Source: Anaerolineaceae bacterium UBA1363 (lineage in GTDB: Bacteria > Chloroflexota > Anaerolineae > Anaerolineales > Anaerolineaceae). Taken from it: a DNA stretch of 7,842 nt. A program made the translations under genes and the position numbers. Shown piece after piece: positions 1 through 4,784 of this stretch. Location of the stretch: assembly GCA_002306055.1 (NCBI GenBank), contig DBRR01000038.1, positions 1 through 7,842 of the forward strand. The letters run 5' to 3'. Position 1 is the first letter of the stretch. The number at the start of each line of letters is the position of its first letter. The notes beneath the pieces were generated by a model. It searched no databases, was not told the DNA's origin, and saw only the letters and a program-made list of their open reading frames with translations.

Positions 1-60
1 ATTTATTTAGATGCAATTGCCCTGTTAAATCAGAAGATTTTAAATCCGGGGCATCTGTAA
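1..60 (+). CDS. Possible 3' end of a truncated rightward gene
   Basis: The frame starting at base 1 is open to a TAA at 58-60 and would give the 19-residue tail IYLDAIALLNQKILNPGHL. It ends 12 bases before the stop codon of the leftward glycosyltransferase, as expected for two convergent genes. The piece is too short to recognise a family, and a run of 19 open codons can occur by chance, so this is only a plausible partial CDS. The main alternative is plain intergenic DNA. Confidence 0.3.
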   Translation: MYLDAIALLNQKILNPGHL

Positions 61-72
61 GAGCAGACTTAA

Positions 73-2115
73 CTACTCAAACTCCACATCCCAAAGATGC
101 ACATGCACTGGTTCACGTTCATCCAGGCTTTTGACGCTCAGGTTTAGAGAACTGACAGACAGATTCTCCCCGAAATCCAATTGAATTGGATGAATCGCCA
201 CCATGCCAGCGTCAAAACCGTCAAACCGGTGATGCAGGCCTTGGTCATCGATAAGTTCGACGCTGACAGCACTGCGCACATTCCCCAGCCAAACCGTGAT
301 AGCCTGCATTTCCACAGGCTCGCTAAACACCAGGGTCAGGTTAAGCGGGTTGGCTTCGAAAGTGCGGATCAGGGTGGCGCGGTCACCATCGAAAGCGTCC
401 ATAATCTGCCCGATATCCAACTTGGGGTAAGTCAGCTCAACCGCTTGCCCCAAAATTTCCACTTGCCCGCTTTGGGGTAACCTTCTTTCAGCCAGCTCCG
501 CGGCAAAGATCGCTTCAGCACCTTCTGAGTAATCCAGTGAGACAAAGTAAAAACCCGGGTCTCCATTGGGGTATGGCAGCACGTCCAGGACTTCGATATC
601 CGCAAACTTCGGATTCTCCTTCAGGGCGGCATATTCTTCGGGTGGAAGAATGAAAACTTCTTCATCCCTGAATGGAATATAGTAGTTGTCATGCTCTTCA
701 AGCGTACCCATCGTGACAGGCAGCGGATCGCCCAGGAAGTAGCGCATGATCACATCGGTATTGTTTGCCCAGGTGGGGCTGAGGGTCAGCTGCGCTTGCG
801 GTTGGGCTTGCTTAAACTCAAGGATCTTTGCGCTGAGCTGCTGCCCGCCCCACTGCATGCCGTAAAGTGAGTAATCGCTGTACCAGGTGGGTCCGTTCAC
901 GATCGCGTCGCGCGTCATCCACCCCGCGGCTGCAGTCAGCGCCAATGCCAGGCCCAGTGAGGGTAGACTCTGAGCTTTCATTTTCGCGCTGCGCCAAACC
1001 AGGGTTTCGTTCACCCCAAGGGCTGTCAGTAGTGCCAACGGTACCACCATCACCAGCAGCCTCGTGATTGCCACATCCACCAAGGCAGCACCGCTCGGAG
1101 CCACCAGCAGCGCAATCAGCAGCACGCGGTTGGCCGGCTCCCGCTTTTGGCACAGGCAGCGCCACAGACCCAGAAGCGTGAAAGGCAAAAACAGCCACGG
1201 CAGGTGCCCATAGCCTTTCATCAGGTGGCGAATCAGGTCCTGGTTGTTCGGGAAATACCAGTAAAGAGGGTTAATGCCCTTGAGCCAGCGCCATAAGAAC
1301 TGGGTGATCTTCTCAGACAGACTGATCCCGCTGACCCAATACGAATGTACGATCCTCAAATGCTGCCCAAGAGCTTCAGCATGTGTGAGCCGGAAGACCA
1401 GGTAAGGGGCAGCCAGCAGCACCAGGGCGGCTAAACCCCTTTGCCAACTTTTGGGTTCAGCAAAGTGATAGCGCCAATCTGCCAGCAAAAAGACCACGCC
1501 GCTGAGAACCACCACCAGCTGCAAGGGACTGTAACTATAAAAAGCCAATGCGCCTGCAGCCAAGGCGGGTATCAGCCAGCGACGATCCTTCAGGCGGTAA
1601 TTGGCATATAGAAATAAAAAAAGGCAGTAAAGCGACGCCCCAAGCACGGTTTCGAACGCAGTGCGGGAGTGAAGGAACCAGGTCGGGATCACGCTGACCA
1701 GGTAAGGCGTCAGCCACCAAAACCGCGCTTTGAGATGGTCGCGCAGGTAGAACCCACCTGCTAATGGAAAGAGGAGGCTGACGAGTGCCGACAGACCGCG
1801 CGTCAGCCAGATAGAATTGGGCAACCCGGTGATGAGGACCTGCAGCCAGACCGAGAGCGAGAGGTTGTATTGCCCGCCATTCTCAAAGTACACCGGAAAA
1901 AGGCTGCCGTCTAAATCCCTCAATCCCCGGCTTACCAGGTCCCTGGCGGTCATGGTCTGAATGGCTTCATCTGAGAAAAAATAGATTGGGAATTTGTCCA
2001 GGGCAATGAAGCGTGTCAGCAGGTAGAGCGCCAGCCCCAACCAAAACAGGGTGGTTTCCAGGGATTTCTTACTCAAGGGCCGTTTATCAGAAAAAGTCTT
2101 TTCTTCCTCGAACAT
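73..2115 (-). CDS. GT-C family (GT39/ArnT-like) membrane glycosyltransferase with C-terminal discoidin-like domain
   Basis: This 680-residue polytopic membrane protein probably transfers a sugar from a polyprenyl-phosphate donor to an extracytoplasmic acceptor. The acceptor and sugar cannot be told from sequence. After a charged N-terminus (1-20), a first hydrophobic helix (about 22-38) leads into an extracytoplasmic loop with SDEA (D49, E50), the acidic pair expected in loop 1 of GT-C enzymes of the PMT/ArnT type. About ten more hydrophobic segments follow up to residue 400 (for example 104-124, 133-148, 155-172, 195-213, 226-241, 330-346, 349-366, 384-400). Residues 401-550 look soluble. 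Residues about 565-680 (AFDGD at 574-578, LTLVFSEPVEMQAITVWLG, ending HVHLWDVEFE) resemble an F5/8 type C (discoidin-like) beta-sandwich, which often binds carbohydrate. The start is the ATG at 2113-2115. No convincing Shine-Dalgarno precedes it. It is monocistronic here and divergent from the transposase gene. Confidence 0.85.
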   Translation of the reverse strand: MFEEEKTFSDKRPLSKKSLETTLFWLGLALYLLTRFIALDKFPIYFFSDEAIQTMTARDLVSRGLRDLDGSLFPVYFENGGQYNLSLSVWLQVLITGLPNSIWLTRGLSALVSLLFPLAGGFYLRDHLKARFWWLTPYLVSVIPTWFLHSRTAFETVLGASLYCLFLFLYANYRLKDRRWLIPALAAGALAFYSYSPLQLVVVLSGVVFLLADWRYHFAEPKSWQRGLAALVLLAAPYLVFRLTHAEALGQHLRIVHSYWVSGISLSEKITQFLWRWLKGINPLYWYFPNNQDLIRHLMKGYGHLPWLFLPFTLLGLWRCLCQKREPANRVLLIALLVAPSGAALVDVAITRLLVMVVPLALLTALGVNETLVWRSAKMKAQSLPSLGLALALTAAAGWMTRDAIVNGPTWYSDYSLYGMQWGGQQLSAKILEFKQAQPQAQLTLSPTWANNTDVIMRYFLGDPLPVTMGTLEEHDNYYIPFRDEEVFILPPEEYAALKENPKFADIEVLDVLPYPNGDPGFYFVSLDYSEGAEAIFAAELAERRLPQSGQVEILGQAVELTYPKLDIGQIMDAFDGDRATLIRTFEANPLNLTLVFSEPVEMQAITVWLGNVRSAVSVELIDDQGLHHRFDGFDAGMVAIHPIQLDFGENLSVSSLNLSVKSLDEREPVHVHLWDVEFE

Positions 2116-2320
2116 GCTTTGATTTTAATGGATATCTATTTTAGTAAGCAAGGACAGGGAAGGTGGTTGTACCCGTAGGGAGAGATAGGGATCTTCATAC
2201 GGGGGGAGATTGAAAGCACGATATGATCATCTATGTGAAGAGTTATTGGTCGTTCGCAAAAATATCATCTCACCGTCTCCATTAAATTGAGGGGGGATAC
2301 ATCTAAAAAGGAGTTTACCA
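2116..2320. other. Intergenic DNA with decayed REP-like heads
   Basis: No gene is visible in this stretch. It contains GTAGGGAGAGATAGGG at 2175-2190 and GGGGGGAGATTGAAAGCAC at 2201-2219. The second resembles the 5' arm of the REP hairpins further right (GGGCGAGATTGGAAGCAC), with few differences. ATTGAGGG at 2286-2293 resembles the other REP arm. I read this as the worn remains of an older REP unit, or of isolated half-REPs, next to the intact unit that starts at 2321. The matches are short, and some may be chance in a G-rich patch. Confidence 0.4.
2122..2151 (-). promoter_or_regulatory. Weak candidate promoter for the glycosyltransferase gene
   Basis: On the minus strand a TTGCTT (2151-2146) and a TAAAAT (2127-2122) are separated by 18 bases, directly upstream of the ATG at 2115. 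The -10-like box ends only six bases before the start codon, so transcription would begin about at the ATG and give a leaderless message. This fits the lack of a ribosome binding site. Only the first three bases of the -35 match consensus, so the call is weak. Confidence 0.25.
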
Positions 2321-2499
2321 GTAGGGCGAGCTTGGAAGCACAGCACACCCCATCATGCAATAACCTTGGTGTGCTTCCAATCCGCCATCTAAGATTCGCA
2401 ATCGATGAGCCTTACCACCCATAACACCATCAGCGGCGGATTGAGGGCACAATAGACTTAATCGACACAAAGTAAAGATTGCCCTCAATCTCGCCCTAC
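2321..2499. repeat. Composite REP unit (BIME-like), left copy
   Basis: This 179-bp unit has perfect 9-bp terminal inverted repeats (GTAGGGCGA at 2321-2329, TCGCCCTAC at 2491-2499) and holds two hairpins. Hairpin 1: GTAG (2321-2324), then GGCG (2325-2328) pairing with CGCC (2383-2386), and TTGGAAGCAC (2332-2341) pairing with GTGCTTCCAA (2371-2380), with a small internal bulge. Hairpin 2 is its mirror: GGCG (2435-2438) pairs with CGCC (2492-2495), GATTGAGGGCA (2439-2449) pairs with TGCCCTCAATC (2480-2490), with one bulged T at 2491, then CTAC, which is GTAG on the other strand. A GTAG tetranucleotide at the foot of a bulged hairpin, in two opposed copies, is the classical REP/BIME design bound and cut by RAYT proteins. 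The unit ends 31 bases before the RAYT start codon. Confidence 0.9.
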
Positions 2500-2530
2500 T
2501 AAAATTAATATGTGTTGATAAAATCTCTTC

Positions 2531-3049
2531 ATGCCGAACTATCGACGTAATTATGTTCCTGGCGGGACTTATTTCTTTACCTTAGTCACATTCCAAAGCA
2601 GAAAACACTTCGACACCCCACACAAGCTGGACCTCCTTCATAGCAAAATAAGGCAGGTTCAAAGATACAAGCCGTTTGATCTACTTGCCTATTGCCTCCT
2701 CCCAGACCACATACATTTATTGATAAAACTGCCCGAAGAAGATTGTAATTTTTCAATAAGGGTTCGTGAAATAAAACGGCTAACTACTTTGTGGAGGAAG
2801 CGCGAAACATTCAGAAATGTTGACCCAATTTGGCAAGACAAATATTGGGAACACACGATTAGGGATGAGAAGGATTTGCAAACGCATTTCGATTATATTC
2901 ATTACAATCCCATTAAACACGATCTGACGGAAACCTATGATAGTTGGGAGTGGTCAAGTTTCAAGGATTATTTTGATGAGAATGCTAAGGATTTAGTAAT
3001 GATAGATACTAATCGTTTCAATAAACATCAGGGCAATTTTGGGGAGTAA
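2531..3049 (+). CDS. REP-associated tyrosine transposase (RAYT), Y1/IS200-like HUH nuclease
   Basis: This 172-residue single-domain protein belongs to the Y1 transposase superfamily (Transposase_IS200-like fold) and, by its opening MPNYRRNYVPGGTYFFTLVT, to the REP-associated branch. RAYTs are single-strand DNA endonucleases that recognise GTAG-headed REP hairpins and are thought to spread them. The metal-binding HUH motif is D59-H60-I61-H62, and the probable nucleophile is Y122 in DYIHYNP. The family block WQDKYWEHTIRDEKDL (101-116) is intact, and the length is usual, so the gene looks functional. The ATG at 2531 is the only start possible, because an in-frame TAA lies at 2519-2521. No clear Shine-Dalgarno is present. 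The gene is visibly richer in A+T than the flanking housekeeping genes, which suggests separate origin. It is flanked on both sides by REP units carrying the expected target structure. No tnpB or other mobile gene accompanies it. Confidence 0.92.
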   Translation: MPNYRRNYVPGGTYFFTLVTFQSRKHFDTPHKLDLLHSKIRQVQRYKPFDLLAYCLLPDHIHLLIKLPEEDCNFSIRVREIKRLTTLWRKRETFRNVDPIWQDKYWEHTIRDEKDLQTHFDYIHYNPIKHDLTETYDSWEWSSFKDYFDENAKDLVMIDTNRFNKHQGNFGE

Positions 3050-3083
3050 AGTCTCAATTATCCTGAGATGACCCTCAAGCCAG

Positions 3084-3131
3084 GTAGGGCGACTTGGACG
3101 TAAGGCGATTTGGTTGTAGGGCGAGATTGGA
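3084..3131 (+). repeat. Three tandem 16-bp REP heads
   Basis: Three copies of the REP 5' head lie exactly 16 bases apart: GTAGGGCGACTTGGAC at 3084, GTAAGGCGATTTGGTT at 3100 and GTAGGGCGAGATTGGA at 3116. The third is the start of the complete right-hand REP unit. The first two have no matching 3' arm nearby, so they are half-REPs that cannot fold alone. They begin 34 bases after the RAYT stop codon. The exact period points to local slippage or repeated head insertion, not to random similarity. Confidence 0.75.
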
Positions 3132-3302
3132 AGTACTGTACACATTATCACGCAGAGACCTTGGTGTGCTTCCAATCCGCCGTCACGCCATCGATGGTTT
3201 GCAATAATTGAGCCTTGCTACCCGGAACTCCATCGCCGGCGGATTGAGGGCACAATACATATATTTACCCAGTCGTTCACGCTACCCTCAATCTCTTCCT
3301 AC
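3116..3302. repeat. Composite REP unit (BIME-like), right copy
   Basis: This 187-bp unit is a diverged direct copy of the unit at 2321-2499. Hairpin 1: GTAG (3116-3119), GGCG (3120-3123) with CGCC (3178-3181), a bulged A at 3124, and GATTGGAAGTAC (3125-3136) with GTGCTTCCAATC (3166-3177), one G-T pair. Hairpin 2: GATTGAGGG (3242-3250) with CCCTCAATC (3285-3293). Its outer stem has decayed, since GGCG (3238-3241) faces CTTC (3295-3298), but CTAC (3299-3302) is kept. The block CCTTGGTGTGCTTCCAATCC is identical in both units (2364-2383 and 3159-3178), and the spacer element GAGCCTT is also shared. The unit sits between the convergent RAYT and Nudix genes. It has no T-tract, so a terminator role is not shown. 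Confidence 0.87.
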
Positions 3303-3322
3303 GGTTAACGATTGTCAGCCAT

Positions 3323-3865
3323 CTATAGCCCCCGCAGCCAAAGCAAAAGCGCGGTCAGCCCGAGGCCGTCCTGCATTTCACCCCGCGCGATAATGTCTTC
3401 CACCTCGTCCTTGGAGAACCAGCCAACTTCGCTGATCTCGTTCGGATCAAAAATCCCATTCTGTTCGCCAGCCCGGCAAAACACGACCTGGAATAGCTTG
3501 TTGCTGCTCCCCTGCTGGGGATAATAGGTGTACACCAGGCGGTGGTCAAAAGATTCAAATCCGGTCTCTTCCCACACTTCGCGCCGGGCAGATTCAAGAG
3601 CATCCTCACCCTTTTCCACGCCACCCGCCGGCACCGACCAATCGCAGGTCATGCTGGTGTAGCGGGGCACGCGGCATAGCACCACCTGCCCTCGATCGTT
3701 TTGCACCACTGCACCAACTGCCGGATGCGGATATTCGACGTAGTGAAACCTTTCGATAATGCTTCCGTTCGGCTGGCGCACCCGGTCGAGATGCAAGCAC
3801 AAATACTCACTCTCGAAGATCGTCTCACGGTTCAGCCGCTTAGGCAACTGCTTGTCATCACTCAT
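3323..3865 (-). CDS. Nudix hydrolase, ADP-ribose pyrophosphatase-like
   Basis: This 180-residue cytoplasmic enzyme is predicted to hydrolyse a nucleoside diphosphate linked to another moiety, with Mg2+ held by the Nudix helix. The Nudix box is complete and matches GX5EX7REUXEEXGU: G81, E87, R95-E96-V97, E99-E100, G102-F103. The N-terminal strand region (RVRQPNGSIIERFHYVEYPHPAVGAVV, about 28-54) and the YYPQQGSSNK segment after the box (114-123) resemble ADP-ribose pyrophosphatases (NudF-like). The substrate is not proven, because many Nudix enzymes share this layout. The ATG is at 3863-3865 with no strong Shine-Dalgarno. It starts 33 bases after the zinc-ribbon gene on the same strand, so the two are probably co-transcribed. 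Its 3' end faces the REP unit and the transposase. Confidence 0.88.
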   Translation of the reverse strand: MSDDKQLPKRLNRETIFESEYLCLHLDRVRQPNGSIIERFHYVEYPHPAVGAVVQNDRGQVVLCRVPRYTSMTCDWSVPAGGVEKGEDALESARREVWEETGFESFDHRLVYTYYPQQGSSNKLFQVVFCRAGEQNGIFDPNEISEVGWFSKDEVEDIIARGEMQDGLGLTALLLWLRGL

Positions 3866-3898
3866 TTTATCTGCTTTGCAACCGGGTGCGCATGAACA

Positions 3899-4330
3899 CT
3901 ACCGCTTTTGGCCAACTACTACGGAGATAAATCCGATCAGCATGCCAAAGATTGGCACCAAAAGCACCAGGCGCGGCAGATTGTCCAAGCGAACATGGTA
4001 TACAAAGAACACCAGGGCTAATAACGAGAAAATGATCAAGAAAATCCCCATCACCTTCAGCTTGCTTGAAGAGGTTAGTATTCGGGCAGGCGCCAATTCC
4101 GTGAGCCCTGGCTCTGCCACAGGAGAAACGGACGCTTCAGGTTCGGGCTCTGTGGGCAATGGGGTTGGCTCAGGTTCAACAATTTCACCTTGCGGTTGCG
4201 AAATTACCTCTTGTTGCGTTACTTCGCCTCTTGGTGTCATAAGATGACCGCACCAAGGGCACTCAACTGTCTCAGGAGGCAATTCCGCAGTACACGCGGG
4301 GCAATGTACGTTAGTTTTTTCGCTCATCAT
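3899..4330 (-). CDS. Zinc-ribbon protein with two C-terminal membrane helices, function unknown
   Basis: This 143-residue protein has three parts. A small zinc ribbon at the N-terminus has two CxxC pairs (C10, C13 and C24, C27). A Pro/Glu-rich, probably disordered linker covers about 36-80 (PEPTPLPTEPEPE). A membrane hairpin of two hydrophobic helices (about 91-111 and 119-140) ends in a short basic tail (QKR). The ribbon most likely faces the cytosol. The family is not recognised and no function is assigned. Two ATGs are adjacent (4330-4328 and 4327-4325). AAAGGAG at 4340-4334 is three bases from the first and six from the second, so the second Met may be the real start (142 residues). It is probably first in an operon with the Nudix gene and is divergent from gatCAB. 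Confidence 0.75.
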   Translation of the reverse strand: MMSEKTNVHCPACTAELPPETVECPWCGHLMTPRGEVTQQEVISQPQGEIVEPEPTPLPTEPEPEASVSPVAEPGLTELAPARILTSSSKLKVMGIFLIIFSLLALVFFVYHVRLDNLPRLVLLVPIFGMLIGFISVVVGQKR

Positions 4331-4333
4331 AAG

Positions 4334-4340
4334 CTCCTTT
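4334..4340 (-). promoter_or_regulatory. Ribosome binding site of the zinc-ribbon gene
   Basis: AAAGGAG on the minus strand is a good Shine-Dalgarno. Its distance favours the second of two consecutive ATG codons (six bases against three), so it bears on the choice of start. Confidence 0.6.
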
Positions 4341-4418
4341 ACCTGCCCTTGTTGGTGATCCTGGCTAAAGGCAAGGCAATCAACAAACGATCATCCGTTA
4401 ATTGTTACAATATAACTG

Positions 4419-4447
4419 ATTATAGCATTGCTTGCCTACGGTATAAT
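4419..4447. promoter_or_regulatory. Back-to-back promoter pair for gatCAB and the zinc-ribbon/Nudix operon
   Basis: A perfect TATAAT lies on the plus strand at 4442-4447, about 29 bases before the gatC ATG. A second perfect TATAAT lies on the minus strand at 4424-4419, reading ATTATA on the plus strand. The two form an inverted repeat with a 17-base gap, so each hexamer sits where the other promoter's -35 box would be. Neither direction has a good -35 consensus. This would give a short leader for gatC (about 20 bases) and one of about 80 bases for the leftward operon. Start sites are inferred from box position only. Confidence 0.5.
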
Positions 4448-4475
4448 TCGCCTCAGTAAATTAAAAGGAAAGCCC

Positions 4476-4784
4476 ATGAGCATTAGCAAAATCAGTCCCG
4501 AACTTTTTCAGAAGCTGGTTGGTTTGGCAGCGCTTGAACTCACCGATGAGGAAAGCGCGTACCTTCTGACCGAGATGAACCACCAGCTCAGCTCTGTCAA
4601 CGCCCTCCTGCAGGTACCGCTCGACGCTGACATACAGCCCACTCTGCACGGCATCCAGTGTCAGGGTTCCGGTCCGCGCGCGGACGTTTGGCAGCCTTTC
4701 CCCACACCCAGCGAGATTTTGGCTGGCGCACCGGAAACCGAAGCTGGCATGTTTGCTGTCCCGGACGTGAAAGGAGCAAAATGA
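4476..4784 (+). CDS. gatC: Glu-tRNA(Gln)/Asp-tRNA(Asn) amidotransferase subunit C
   Basis: This 102-residue subunit is the small clamp that wraps around the GatA-GatB interface and stabilises the amidotransferase. It shows the family pattern: an N-terminal helical part with VGLAALELTDEES (15-27), a central proline stretch (PTLHGIQ), an RADVWQ motif (68-73) where GatC proteins normally have an LREDxV-like motif, and the C-terminal block ILAGAPETEAGMFAVPDVK that matches the usual NAPExxxxxFxVPxV ending. The start is the ATG at 4476, with AAGGA at 4465-4469, six bases upstream. An in-frame upstream ATG at 4428 would overlap the TATAAT box and adds non-conserved residues, so it is rejected. It is first in the gatCAB operon, and its stop overlaps gatA by ATGA. 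Confidence 0.93.
   Translation: MSISKISPELFQKLVGLAALELTDEESAYLLTEMNHQLSSVNALLQVPLDADIQPTLHGIQCQGSGPRADVWQPFPTPSEILAGAPETEAGMFAVPDVKGAK
4773..4784 (+). promoter_or_regulatory. gatC-gatA coupling site
   Basis: GGAG at 4773-4776 lies inside the end of gatC, followed by ATGA at 4781-4784, where the gatA start and gatC stop overlap. This arrangement favours translational coupling and equal output of the two subunits. It also fixes the gatA start at 4781. Confidence 0.75.

Noticed and set aside
818..1198. 126-residue minus-strand frame inside the glycosyltransferase gene
   Set aside because: It overlaps membrane-segment coding sequence in another frame, and its composition (Arg/Gly/Ala-rich) is typical of a shadow frame.
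2993..3175. Minus-strand 60-residue frame over the RAYT end and REP heads
   Set aside because: It runs through repeat DNA and the transposase 3' end, with no family features.
2321..3302. CRISPR array
   Set aside because: There are only two long palindromic units with a gene between them, no short regular repeat-spacer pattern and no cas genes.
2321..3302. Ordinary IS200/IS605 insertion sequence
   Set aside because: The protein has the RAYT-type N-terminus, there is no tnpB, and the flanks are paired REP units, not single IS200-type subterminal hairpins.
4354..4386. Imperfect inverted repeat TTGTTG ... CAACAA in the leader of the zinc-ribbon gene
   Set aside because: There are only six paired bases over a long loop and no conserved riboswitch core. 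It is not enough to call a regulatory RNA.
4658..4780. Upstream extension of gatA from the ATG at 4658
   Set aside because: It would run inside gatC in another frame, and the extra residues do not resemble GatA. The ATG at 4781 has a Shine-Dalgarno and an ATGA overlap.
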